Source: Roseiarcus sp963767245 (lineage in GTDB: Bacteria; Pseudomonadota; Alphaproteobacteria; Rhizobiales; Beijerinckiaceae). From it: 64,000 nucleotides of DNA. Position numbers and translations under genes: made by a program. A model generated the notes under the pieces. It had not been told where the DNA came from and did not search any database. It saw only the letters and a program-made list of their open reading frames with translations. The DNA is taken from the NCBI GenBank assembly GCA_963767245.1, contig CAVYDG010000023.1, positions 253,064-317,063 of the forward strand. Direction: 5' to 3'. Each line of letters starts with the position of its first letter. The stretch's first letter is position 1. Positions 24,351 through 33,408 of this stretch are shown piece by piece.

Positions 24351-25217
24351 ATGGCCTACCCGCAATCAACTCTCCAAGAGATTGTCGAGAGCGAACGCTC
24401 GATGTTCCTTGACGGGGAGTCGAGATATGGGCGGCATTTCAAACACGCGCGAGCTGCGACGATATACCTAACTTTGTGCGTCGTCAGCGTGGACCGCGAC
24501 CGTTCAGATACTTTCGGTCGGCTCTTCTCGCTGATGAAAAAACACCACACGCTCGCCCTTCTCTCGGTGCTCCGCCTACACAAGGTTCAGGCGATGCAAA
24601 ATTTGCGTCAAGTCCTCGAAGCTGGCGCTGGAGCCGCCTACGCCATCGCGAACTCGGACGTTCGTGACTTCGTAGACATTGATGAGTTCAACATCATGGA
24701 CGCTTCTCAAAAACTGACGAAAAAACGCTATCAATGGCTGAACGAAAACTACCCCGCCGGATCGAAATGGATCGCGGACACAAAACGCCAGATCAACGAA
24801 GGCCCAGCTCACGCGAATCTCATCAGCGCCGACGCCGCGTATCGTGAAACCGCAGAAGTCGCGGACCTACCCTTCTTCGACATCGAAGACGAGTATTTCG
24901 TCCAAGCCGATCTCTGGTTGATCAGCAGTGTGGCCATCACGCTGATGGACCTGTTTTACGGCGTGACGCAGGGCGTCGCCCGAGCTATCGGACGGTCGGT
25001 GTTGGAGTTTCGTCCAGATTTCCTCAACACGGTTGCAGGCTTGGCTGTGGAGAGCAACGCGCTGCTAGATGAGATCAAGGGAAGCAACCGTTACAAAGTA
25101 CCAATGCTAAACGAAAAACAACGCAGCGAAGAGAAGGCCAAGCTGCGCGATGCAACCACGACCGACTCGTCCCGCACGACGCCGAATCCGACGAAGCCTA
25201 AACCGACGCGATCCTAG
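24351..25217 (+). CDS. Unknown protein paired with the preceding gene
   Basis: A 288-aa protein starting 27 bp after the gene before it. It is helical, with MQNLRQVLEAGAGAAYAIAN, QLNEGPAHANLI-type and LISSVAITLMDLFYGVTQGV segments, and a polar Lys/Pro/Thr-rich tail (TTPNPTKPKPTRS) typical of a disordered end. The pattern is like uncharacterised HEPN-type or DUF5677-like helical proteins, but I cannot name a family. With its partner it forms a two-gene cassette in a mobile region; defence is a guess from context. Confidence 0.55.
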   Translation: MAYPQSTLQEIVESERSMFLDGESRYGRHFKHARAATIYLTLCVVSVDRDRSDTFGRLFSLMKKHHTLALLSVLRLHKVQAMQNLRQVLEAGAGAAYAIANSDVRDFVDIDEFNIMDASQKLTKKRYQWLNENYPAGSKWIADTKRQINEGPAHANLISADAAYRETAEVADLPFFDIEDEYFVQADLWLISSVAITLMDLFYGVTQGVARAIGRSVLEFRPDFLNTVAGLAVESNALLDEIKGSNRYKVPMLNEKQRSEEKAKLRDATTTDSSRTTPNPTKPKPTRS

Positions 25218-25700
25218 CGGTTGCGGGAACGGTCGCCTATTCCGCGTTCGCCTCACTGTGCCGGATCAAGGGCGGTCGGAGCGGAAGGCCTGCGGCACGA
25301 GCGCGGCGACGAATTGCGAACGCGAGCGCGGCTTTGGTTTCGGGCGCATTTGTAGTGTCGGTCGGGTCAACCATGAGCGAGGCCAATCGCGTTCGTGGTC
25401 AGGGCGGCGCGGCGTTTAGCCAAGACCTGTGGTCTGGCGAGACGGGTCGTCGACTGGCTATTTCGTCGCCGCCATGATGGCGTCGGGCATCATCCAGTGA
25501 TCTGAGCCGCGCTGACGGCTGCGCGCTCACCCTATTCGCGCTTGCCTAGCCCCATCTTCGCAGCGTAAAAACGACCGTTAGAGATGCGATTGGCGGAAAG
25601 ATCAATGCGCGTCGTTGTTTGGCCGATGGTCATCATCCTGATTATGACGGCACCGGTCTGGATGCCGGTGTTGGGGGCAATAGCCATCGTCGGCGGGGAG
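25218..25700. other. Non-coding or decayed stretch before IS21
   Basis: About 480 bp without a supported gene. Short frames exist on both strands but show no recognisable domain. The segment probably contains remnants cut off when the IS21 element and its neighbour rearranged. Confidence 0.4.
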
Positions 25701-25848
25701 AGTGCCGATTCCGACGAAGCCGCCCGGGTGTAACGGGATAATGCCGCCCGGGATTCCTGAATGATGCCGCCCACCGTAACGGAATGATGCCGCCCGGGTC
25801 GCGCGCCTCGCTGGCCGATGGATTGTTGTCACCGGCTATGGTGTTGGG

Positions 25849-26627
25849 TCAAGCCTTCCTCGATTGCTTTGCTTGGGTCCGACGCAGGCTTTCGCCGGCG
25901 AGCTCGATGCGATGAGCGTTGTGGACGAGACGGTCCAGAATGGCGTCGGCGTAGGTTGGATCGCCGATGATTTCGTGCCAACGGTCGATCGGAAGCTGGG
26001 AGGTGATCACCGTGGAGCGGCGTCCGTAGCGCTCTTCGAAGATTTCCAGCAGATCATGGCGCGCGGCTGCGTCGAGCGGCTCAAGCCCCCAGTCATCGAG
26101 GATCAAAAGGTCGGCTCGGCCGAGGTTGCGTAAGATGCGGGGATGACGCCCGTCGCCGCGGGCCAGCGCGAGGTCCTCAAACAGACGGGGCGCCCGCTGG
26201 TAGAGGACCGACCGATTGTCGCGACAGGCTTTGTGGCCAAGCGCTGAGGCCAGCCAACTTTTGCCGACGCCTGTCGGCCCGACGAGAACCAAATTGTCAT
26301 GGGCGTTGATCCACTCGCCCTCGACCAGTTTTGGAACCGCGCGCGGTCAAGGCCGCGGGGACTTCGATAATCGATATCTTCGACGCTGGCCTGTTGGCGC
26401 AGTTTGGCGACGCGCAGCCGCGCCGCGAAGCGCTTGTCCTGTCGCCAGGACGCCTCGCGATCGAGCAGAAGCCCGAGCCATTCGTGATGGCCGAGGCCTC
26501 CGGCTTCCCCGTTGGCGACGAGTTCGGCGAAGGCCTTGGCCATGCCATGCAGGCCAAGAGCGCTGAGTTGATCGAGGGTGGGATGCTTGAGCAAGTCGTT
26601 TCTCCTAATTGTAGTAGCGCGGCCCAC
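25849..26627 (-). pseudogene. istB: IS21 transposition helper ATPase IstB, frameshifted
   Basis: Together the two frames give a normal-sized IstB of about 255 aa. The first (to about 26330) has LLKHPTLDQLSALGLHGMAK and the YRSPRGLDRARF segment. The second carries Walker A (VGPTGVGKSWLASALGHKA), Walker B (LLILDDWGLEPLD) and STVITSQLPIDRWHE. Frame is lost where the expected CAA AAA CTG reads CAAAACTG: one A is missing from the A-run complementary to 26329-26332. IstB normally assembles on the target and stimulates IstA, so the element should be non-autonomous unless the base is a sequencing error. Confidence 0.8.
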
Positions 26628-28155
26628 GGATGTTGGCGTGCAGGATCGGCGTTCCGTCCGTGGAGCGCTGGCGCGCGGGACGCCGGTCGAGGTTGTTGTC
26701 GAGGATGGATTTGACCGAGCCGTAGGTCCGCGCGCCGATGTTGATGGCGCGTTCGGCGGCGGCTTCTAGGCGCTCGGCGCCATGGGGACCCGCGAGCCGG
26801 ACGATGCCTAGGCAGGCGCGAAAGCCCTGCTCGGGATGCGGTCGCGCCTCAAGGATCAGTTCGCACAGGGCCGCCGTCGCCGCCCCGATCAGGCGCGCAT
26901 CGGCGCGGATACGCTCGATCGTCCAGCCGGCGTAGCGCCGATGGCTGGACGGCATGTGCTCGGAGACGGTGGTGTGCTTATGGTTGCCGCTGGCGCGCAC
27001 ATGCGCGGCGATCCGCTCGCCCTTGAGGAAAATCTCGACGGTCCGCACCGTCAGCCGCGCGTCGACCTCGGCGCGGGCGAAGCGATGGGGCACACTGTAA
27101 TAATGGGCGGCGACCTCGACGTGATAGTCGATGCCGACGCGGCATGTCCGCCATTCGGAGAACTCGTACGGCTCAGCTGGCAGCGACGTCAGCGCCGGGC
27201 GATCGACCTCCTCCAGCAATTGCCGGCGCGTTGCGCCGAGCCGGCGGATCGGGTGGTGTTCATTGAGGTGCGTCATGAGATCGGCGATCGCCGCGTTGAC
27301 GTCCACCAGGCTGTAAAAGGTTCGGTGACGCAGCCGCCCGAGCAGCCATCGCTCGACGATGAGCACGGCCTGCTCAACCTTGGCTTTGTCCCGGGGCCGC
27401 CGGGGCCGCGCCGGCAAAATGGCGGCTCCGTAATGCGCCGCCATTTCGGCATAGGTCCGATTGACCTGAGGATCGTAAAGGCAGGCCTTGATGACGGCGG
27501 TCTTCGTATTGTCCGGCACGAGCAATTGCGGGACGCCGCCGATCGCCTCGAGCGCGCGCACATGGGCGTCGATCCAGTCGGGGAGCGCCTGCGTCCAACT
27601 CGCGTGCGCGAAGGTGAAGCTCGAGGCGCCGAGCACGGCGACGAAGATCTGCGCCATGCGGATTTCCCCGGTGAGCCGGTCAACGACAACCGGGACCCCG
27701 TCGCCCGCGTAATCGACGAACAATCGTTCGCCCGCCGCGTGCGTCTGCCGCATCGTCGGCGACAGCTTCGCTTCAAAGCCGCGATAGAGTTCGCAAAACC
27801 GCGAATAGCTGTAGCCGCCGGGGTTGGCCGCGACATATTCGTCCCAGACGATCAGCAGAGTGACGTGCTTGCGCTTCAACTCTCGATGGACCGCGGGCCA
27901 ATCCGGCTCGGCATGGCGGCGGTGTCCCCGTTTGCTTTTACGATTGGCGTAAAGCGCCGCCTCCAGTTCGGCGTCGCCGATCCCCTCCGGCAACGGCCAA
28001 GAAAGCCCAGCGCTCTCCAAACGGACCAACGTCTCTCGAACCGTCGAAGGCGCGAGGCCGAGACGCCGCGCGATCTCGCGCGTCGGCAGGCTGACTGAAA
28101 ACTTCAGACGAATGATCTCGCGCGCCTGGCGCATCGAAACTCTTTCCGCTGGCAT
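26605..28155 (-). CDS. istA: IS21 transposase IstA
   Basis: A full-length 516-aa IstA. The N-terminal helix-turn-helix is visible (IIRLKFSVSLPTREIARRLG), followed by the rve/DDE catalytic domain (LFVDYAGDGVPVVVDRLTGE, FTFAHASWTQALPDWIDAHV, LVPDNTKTAV, and the third acidic region near AKVEQAVLIVERWLLGRLRH) and a C-terminal Mu-type domain. Its 3' end overlaps the istB start region by about 20 nt, as is usual. It looks intact. Confidence 0.92.
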   Translation of the reverse strand: MPAERVSMRQAREIIRLKFSVSLPTREIARRLGLAPSTVRETLVRLESAGLSWPLPEGIGDAELEAALYANRKSKRGHRRHAEPDWPAVHRELKRKHVTLLIVWDEYVAANPGGYSYSRFCELYRGFEAKLSPTMRQTHAAGERLFVDYAGDGVPVVVDRLTGEIRMAQIFVAVLGASSFTFAHASWTQALPDWIDAHVRALEAIGGVPQLLVPDNTKTAVIKACLYDPQVNRTYAEMAAHYGAAILPARPRRPRDKAKVEQAVLIVERWLLGRLRHRTFYSLVDVNAAIADLMTHLNEHHPIRRLGATRRQLLEEVDRPALTSLPAEPYEFSEWRTCRVGIDYHVEVAAHYYSVPHRFARAEVDARLTVRTVEIFLKGERIAAHVRASGNHKHTTVSEHMPSSHRRYAGWTIERIRADARLIGAATAALCELILEARPHPEQGFRACLGIVRLAGPHGAERLEAAAERAINIGARTYGSVKSILDNNLDRRPARQRSTDGTPILHANIRGPRYYN

Positions 28156-28349
28156 CGATCGCTCCCTTGGATTGCCAAAGGAGCGACCCTAAACAGGCCA
28201 GCGGAGGCGCTCGTCGCCGTCAAAAAACCCCGGGCGGCATTATTCCGTTCCGGTGGGCGGCATCATCTCGTTTTGGTGGGCGGCATCATTCCGTTACGGC
28301 GGGCGACATCATCTCGTTTTGGTGGGCGGCTTCGCCAGGAATCAGCACA

Positions 28350-29213
28350 CAGACGCACGCGCGCGCCATTCGAGCCACCGCAATCGGCCGTGATCGTCAG
28401 TTCTTTCATGTCCGGATAGCGTTCGCGGCCCATGCGCGCGAGCCACGTGCGGATGGATTGGACCGCGAACTGCGCGGTATCACTGGTGATGCCGACGCTG
28501 ACGAAGCCAGTGTTGGCCGTCACGTCGTAGACGCCGTAAGGCACGACCTTGCCCAGGTCCTTGTCCTCGAAGTCGTGCACGGCGACGCGCAACGGATCGC
28601 CCTTCGGCCGATAGTCGGAGCCGCCGTTCTTGAAGTTGCCGACCAGCTCTTTCTTCTTCGTGTCGACGGAGACGACGGGCTGGCTTTTTGCCTGAGCGGT
28701 CACGACTTTCGCATTGATGTGGTCGAATTGCGCGTTACGGTCCGGATGCTTCGAGCCTTCCTCAGCCTTGCGATTGTACTGGCGCGAGAAGCCGAGCTTC
28801 ACCAGTTCCTTGCGCACCGTATCGGCGCCGATCGGATGCCCCATGGCGGTCAGGATCGCGGCCAATTTGTCCATGCTCTTCGACACCCACAGCAGCGGGC
28901 GCATGGGATCGCCGAGCGTGGCCGGTTCGAGGAGGCGCTTCAATGCGGGCACGAGACCGGGATCTCTCGCGGCGACAGCCTTGCGGCCGGCGCCGGCACG
29001 CCGTACCTGACCTTTCGGCAGTTCCTCGCCATCGAGATCGTCCTCGCCGCGATTGATGGTCGAACGGGCAAGCCCGGTGATCCGAGAGACCACCGCAAGC
29101 CCGCCCCGGCCGGCCGTTCTCACCTCGCCCGCCGCGAACATCCGCCGCCCGCGTTCGTCAAGCTTCGAGCCGACCATGTCCCAGCGATAGCGAATCGCAT
29201 CTTCATCGATCAT
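28350..29213 (-). pseudogene. ISAzo13-family transposase, C-terminus removed at IS21 end
   Basis: The first 285 or so codons match ISAzo13-type transposases: PMRPLLWVSKSMDKLAAILT, KHPDRNAQFDHINA, VISVDTKKKELVGN-like VVSVDTKKKELVGNFKNGGS, VPYGVYDVTANTGFVSVGIT, and TITADCGGSNGARVRL. Exactly there the reading frame enters the IS21 terminal repeat. The missing part would carry the CHYPPGTSKWNKIEHRLF-type region and about 120 residues. It is not found on the other side of IS21. The transposase is therefore dead. Confidence 0.85.
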
Positions 29214-29512
29214 GCCATCCGGGATACAAGTGTTCGCCTCGATCCGGAATCCCGACGCCCCGAGTTCAACCCGCCGCTCGCCCGCGCACCGCGATTCGCT
29301 TATTGTTCGGGGAGGCCTAAGCCTTGCTAAGCTTCCCGGAGGCGACGCGAAGCAACGTCCTCAGAGCGCCACCCTCCCTGGGCGGAAGGTCGCCGCACGC
29401 CATTAGCCACCGCCCAAGCTCGCCTCGCCAATCCGCCATGCCCCGCTCCCAAATCAGAGCGCGAATCCTCGCTTGGGCGTGGTTAACAAACTCCTATTCT
29501 GTCAAAGTAGTG

Positions 29513-30294
29513 CTAGGCCGTGTGGACGAATTTGATCAAGCATAGCCCTGCGGCAAAGCTGACGATTGATCTGAAGTTGCGAGCGGTCTTTTCGCAACGC
29601 AGCGCAACGCGTTTGAAGCGTTTGAGCCGTCCGACGCCCTGCTCGATGCGCGAACGCGCCTTGTAGAGAGTTCTCGCGAAGAAGGCTGGTTTGTCGCGCT
29701 CGTTGGCTTTGTGCGGAATGACGGGAGCAATGCCGCGCTCCCTGGCCGCTTCGCGATTGGCCTTGCTGGCGTAGCCTTTGTCGCAGATGACGGCGCGCGG
29801 CTGAATGTCGGGTCCGATGTCGAGCAGAACATCGAAATGACGCGCGTCTGACGCCTCGCCGCCGGTCAGATCGAAGGCGATGATGTCTCCGGAGGAGTCC
29901 GCTTTTGCGTGGATTTTTGTCGTGAACCCACCTCGCGAGCGCCCGAGCGCTTGCCCCTCTTGCCCCCCTTTGCCCCGGCGGCCGACACATGGGCGCGCAC
30001 GATGGTCGAGTCGAACATTTGGATGAGATGCGCGGACGAACTCATGGCGGCGAGCGCATCAAAGAAGGCTTCGAAAACGCCGGCCTTGCTCAGCCGGTCG
30101 AAGCGCTTCCAAACGCTGTTCCAAGGACCGAACCGCTCAGGCAAAGCCCGCCAGCGAACGTTCTCGACGGTGAAGAAATGAAGGGCTTCGAGGAAGCGCC
30201 GATCATCCTCTGCTTTCCGTCCACGCCGGGGAAGGCAGGCCCGAAACACCGCAAGCGTATGCGCCCAATCTTCCTCATCCATCATTGTCGACAT
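29513..30294 (-). CDS. IS427-like transposase, two frames joined by probable -1 frameshift
   Basis: Frame A starts at 30294 (MSTMMDEEDWAHTLAVFRAC) and has the N-terminal domain and the first catalytic Asp region (HLIQMFDSTIVRAH). Frame B has no start codon and reads RSRGGFTTKIHAKADSSGDI, VICDKGYASKANREAARERG and SRIEQGVGRLKRFKRVALRC, giving the second Asp and the Glu. It ends at the TAG of the terminal CTAG. The switch lies at the heptamer G-GGG-GGC (complement of 29962-29968), an exact X-XXY-YYZ slippery site in frame A. IS427-group elements are known to use such shifts, so I take this as a working gene rather than a broken one. Frame A alone would continue to 29866. Confidence 0.8.
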
Positions 30295-30395
30295 GCGCCC
30301 GGTCTCCGAATCAGCCGGAGACCTATGAATCACGCCCGATTCATCAGGGGAATCCCAAAACCTTCATCTATCGAAAATTCGTCCACACGGCCTAG
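29513..30395 (-). mobile_element. IS5-family element, IS427-like, with perfect 19-bp ends
   Basis: The ends are a perfect inverted repeat: ctaggccgtgtggacgaat at 29513-29531 and attcgtccacacggcctag at 30377-30395. CTAG at both outer edges fits the target choice of IS427-type elements. The 883-bp element contains one transposase read through a frameshift. It adjoins a second IS5-family element and shares the CTAG at 30392-30395 with it. Confidence 0.88.
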
Positions 30396-31152
30396 TGCGT
30401 GGACTCATTAGCACGTAGCCAAACGCGGATTGATGCGATCTTGATGAATGCCAAATAGTTGGCCGCGAGTTTGTCGTATCGGGTCGCGACACGCCGATAT
30501 TGCTTGATCTTGTTGAAGAACCGCTCGATCAAGTTGCGCGCGCGATATAGATACGGGCTGAAGCAGATCGGGTCATTGCGATTTCGTTTTGGCGGAATGT
30601 TTGCCCATGCTCCCTGCTGGCGGGCAAGCTCCCTAATCCAGTCAGCGTCGTATCCACGATCCGCGAGCAGCATCGTCTGTGGCAGCAACGCGCTGAGGAG
30701 AGCCGAGCACAGCCGATTGTCGTGTGTCTCACCGGGCGTGAGGGCAAGACGGATTGGCAGGCCGTTGGAGTCCACGACCGCGTGAATCTTGCTCGTAAGG
30801 CCCCCTCGGAGCGACCCATATCTTGATGATTGTTGTCCGCGATACAGGCCCCAAGCTGGTGCACGCGCACGACAGAGGTATCGATCATCTGCACCGCCGG
30901 ATCATGACCAGCGGCCAGCGCATCCATGATCTGGTCCCAGACTCCCGCCCGCCGCCAGCGAACGAAGCGACTATAACAAGTGGTGCGGGGACCAAAGGCC
31001 GCTGGCAGGTCGCGCCGGGGCGCACCCGAACGGAGGACCCAAAAGATGCCATTGAGCACGCGACGATCATTTACACGCCGAACGCCACGCGATTTGTTCG
31101 GCAGCATCGGTTTGATGGCGGTCCATTCATAATCGCTGAGTTCGCAGCGCAT
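30392..31152 (-). CDS. IS5-family transposase, two frames
   Basis: Frame A (start 31152) reads MRCELSDYEWTAIKPMLPNK, the NDRRVLNGIFWVLRSGAPRR region and VQMIDTSVVRVHQLGACIAD. Frame B continues from MGRSEGGLTSKIHAVVDSNG through ALLPQTMLLADRGYDADWIR to ERFFNKIKQYRRVATRYDKL and ends at the TAG at 30392-30394. The frames differ by -1 and join at a run of five G (complement near 30801-30805). A one-base shift on GAG GGG GCC restores the protein. It may be programmed, as in relatives, or a mutation; the site is less canonical than in the neighbouring element. Confidence 0.75.
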
Positions 31153-31197
31153 AATTCGAGGCTCCCGTTTCGGAGCTTAAATCATGTCCACGGCAGC
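30396..31197 (-). mobile_element. Second IS5-family element
   Basis: It holds the transposase above. The ends are imperfect inverted repeats: gcgtggactcattag near 30397 and, on the other strand, gccgtggacatgattta near 31190. The borders are approximate. It directly abuts the IS427-like element on the left. Confidence 0.6.
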
Positions 31198-31907
31198 GTG
31201 ATCAACCCGCAATGGGTCATCGCTGCGTCGCTAATGCCCTGAATCTACTTCCGCTTTCGGCGGCATAGCTGACATGGCCGGACTTGCTGCTGGCTCGATT
31301 CGGTCGCGAATGACCCCAAGCCGACATGGCGGCACGATGTCGGGGCTGGCGCGCCGTGGCCGCTGAAGATGGGCACTACGTGTTCGCCGTGGCGCTATGA
31401 TGCAACGGTTCAATTTTGCCAACCGCCTTGCGACAGGACGGGAAGGAGGTGTCATGCCAAAAACGATCGCGGTATTGGGCTCTGCTCTATTCTTCGTCGT
31501 CGCGCCCTTGGTGCTGGCGGGGTTCGTCCCATGGTGGATCACACATTGGGAGTTCCGGCCGGCTTTTTCCGGCTTTGAACTGACCCGCGCCATCGGACTT
31601 ATGTTGATCATTGCCGGAGTGCCCGGAGTTGTGGATTCATTTGCCCGTTTTGCGCTGGAGGGGCTGGGGACGCCCGCCCCGATCGCGCCGCCACAAAAGC
31701 TCGTAGTGACTGGCCTTTATCGCTACGTGCGAAATCCGATCTACATCGCGGTCGTCGCGGTCATTTTTGGTCAGGCCCTTTTGTTTGGTGACTGGCGTCT
31801 CCTCTGGTACGGCGCGCTACTCTGGCTTTTTTTTCATGCCTGGGTGGTGATGATCGAAGAACCGACGCTCAAGCAAACATTCGGCACGGAGTACGAGAGC
31901 TTTCGGA

Positions 31908-33068
31908 CTAGTACCTCGTCACAGAGGTTTTGACTCTTTGATTTTGGTCTGATTTGAGCGTGGGCTTCGGGTAAGTGCGCCCCATTTTGGCGCGGGCTTT
32001 TTGGGTTGTGAACATCCAGTTGATGCGGGAGCATTCGGCGTTGCGTCGCTTCTCCCAAGCGGCGGTCTCGGCGACAAGCGGGGTGTAGCTTTCGATGCGC
32101 CGATCGAGACATTGACTGGCCAGGACGCCGATCTCGATCTCGACCATGTTCAGCCAGCTGGCGTGCTTGGGGACGTAGTGGAACTCCAGCCGGCGCAGCA
32201 CCCGTCGCGCTTCGTCGGCTGGGAAAGTCTGGTAGAGCGCGCCGGCGGAATGGGTCGACAGGTTGTCGAGCACCACGCGAATGCGCTGCGCCTCGGGATA
32301 ATGGACATCGGTGAGGTCGCGCATGCAGACGGCGAAGTCTTCCGCGGCGCGCCGTTCGGTGACCTTCACCTTGCGCCAGGGGCGGTTCACATCCAAGAAC
32401 ACGAACAGGTTCGCGGTTCCGTTGCGTTTATATTCGCAGTCGTAGCGCTCGATTTGCCCCGGCTTGGGCGGGATCGGCCGGCGGACCTCGCCGATGAGCT
32501 GGATCGGGCTCTCGTCGAAGCAGACCACCGGGCGCTCGGGATCGGGCGCTTCGGAATAAAGATCGAGCACGTCCTCCATACGGGCGACGTAGTCGGCGTC
32601 GACCTGCGGAATGCACCACATGTCCTTGCGCCATGGCTTGAGGTCATTTTCGGCCAAGCGCCGACGCACCGTCTCGCGCGACACACTCTCGTGCGCAGTC
32701 AGCCTGACCAGTTCACCCGACAGCAGCTCCAGCGTCCAGCGAGCGCGGCCCGCGGGTGGACTCGAACAGGCCGTTGCCACCAGCAGGGCTTCCTCCTTGC
32801 CCGAGAGCTTGCGGTTTGCTCCGGGGCGCGGCTCTTCGCTGAGCGCCGCCTCCAGGTTGCCGAGGACGAAGCGGCGCTTAGTCCGATAGACGGTCGAGCT
32901 GCCCGCGCCGACATTGGTCGCGATCGCCTCGTCGCTGGCGCCGCCATCCGCCGCCAACAATATCTGCGCCCGCTTGAGCCTGCGTGCCGCATGCTTGCCG
33001 CCGCTCAGAAGCTCCGTCAGTTCGGTGCGTTCGGTTTGGCTGAGTTCGACCCGATAGCGTACATTCAT
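31908..33068 (-). CDS. IS630-family transposase, copy 1
   Basis: A 386-aa DDE transposase starting at 33068 after GAGGAGG. The N-terminal helix-turn-helix region has ASDEAIATNVGAGSSTVYRT. The catalytic core has VVCFDESPIQLIGE (first Asp), IRVVLDNLSTHSAGALYQTF (second Asp) and HYVPKHASWLNMVEIEIGVL (Glu). The stop TAG is not inside the element: TA is the duplicated target and G is host DNA. Each new site therefore decides how the protein ends. Confidence 0.92.
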   Translation of the reverse strand: MNVRYRVELSQTERTELTELLSGGKHAARRLKRAQILLAADGGASDEAIATNVGAGSSTVYRTKRRFVLGNLEAALSEEPRPGANRKLSGKEEALLVATACSSPPAGRARWTLELLSGELVRLTAHESVSRETVRRRLAENDLKPWRKDMWCIPQVDADYVARMEDVLDLYSEAPDPERPVVCFDESPIQLIGEVRRPIPPKPGQIERYDCEYKRNGTANLFVFLDVNRPWRKVKVTERRAAEDFAVCMRDLTDVHYPEAQRIRVVLDNLSTHSAGALYQTFPADEARRVLRRLEFHYVPKHASWLNMVEIEIGVLASQCLDRRIESYTPLVAETAAWEKRRNAECSRINWMFTTQKARAKMGRTYPKPTLKSDQNQRVKTSVTRY

Positions 33069-33408
33069 CCGTGCCTCCTCGTGTTGAGGCACGCACGAAC
33101 AGCTGAATCGGATGGCCGGAGTGAGTCGCCCTGCAAAAACCTTCACACTCAGGCAGGGCCAATATCTGGCGTTTATCCACCTCTACACGCGCCTGCACCG
33201 CCGGCCGCCGGCCGAAACTGAGATGCAGGACTATTTTCGCGTCAGCCCGCCTTCCGTGCACCAGATGGTACTGACGCTCGAACAAGCTGGCTTCATTAGG
33301 CGGCAGCCAAGAACCGCCCGCAGCATCGAACTGCTCGTTGATCCGACACAGCTGCCAGAGTTACTTTGACCCCCGATTCAACCGGTCAAGATCACTGTGC
33401 CGAGGTAC
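31911..33408 (-). mobile_element. IS630-family element, copy 1
   Basis: A 1498-bp unit bounded by TA dinucleotides at 31909-31910 and 33409-33410. The ends are inverted repeats: gtacctcgtcacagagg on the left and, on the other strand, gtacctcggcacagtga on the right. It carries a transposase on the minus strand and a small winged-helix gene on the plus strand. An almost identical copy follows, separated by a single TA. Confidence 0.92.
33112..33369 (+). CDS. LexA-like winged-helix passenger protein of IS630 copy 1
   Basis: An 85-aa protein encoded divergently from the transposase, 43 bp from its start and inside the element ends. It reads as a LexA-type DNA-binding winged helix: LRQGQYLAFIHLYTRLHRRP, then AETEMQDYFRVSPPSVHQMV as the recognition helix region, then LEQAGFIRRQPRTARSIELL. 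There is no protease/dimer domain. Sharing a 43-bp divergent promoter region with the transposase suggests it may control transposase expression, but this is an inference. The second copy is frameshifted. Confidence 0.72.
   Translation: MAGVSRPAKTFTLRQGQYLAFIHLYTRLHRRPPAETEMQDYFRVSPPSVHQMVLTLEQAGFIRRQPRTARSIELLVDPTQLPELL

Larger units (their letters stand above)
25701..28349 (-). mobile_element. IS21-family element with multiple terminal repeats
   Basis: It carries istA and istB in the usual order on the minus strand. The outer ends are related inverted repeats: right end (reading inward) tgtgctgattcctggcgaag, left end agtgccgattccgacgaagc. Both run into repeated units of the type taacggaatgatgccgccc: two to three at the left (25729-25800) and four at the right (28229-28330), as in IS21-family ends bound by IstA. 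The right end abuts a truncated ISAzo13 transposase. The left flank does not continue that gene, so DNA was lost or rearranged. The boundaries are by eye, within a few bases. Confidence 0.8.
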
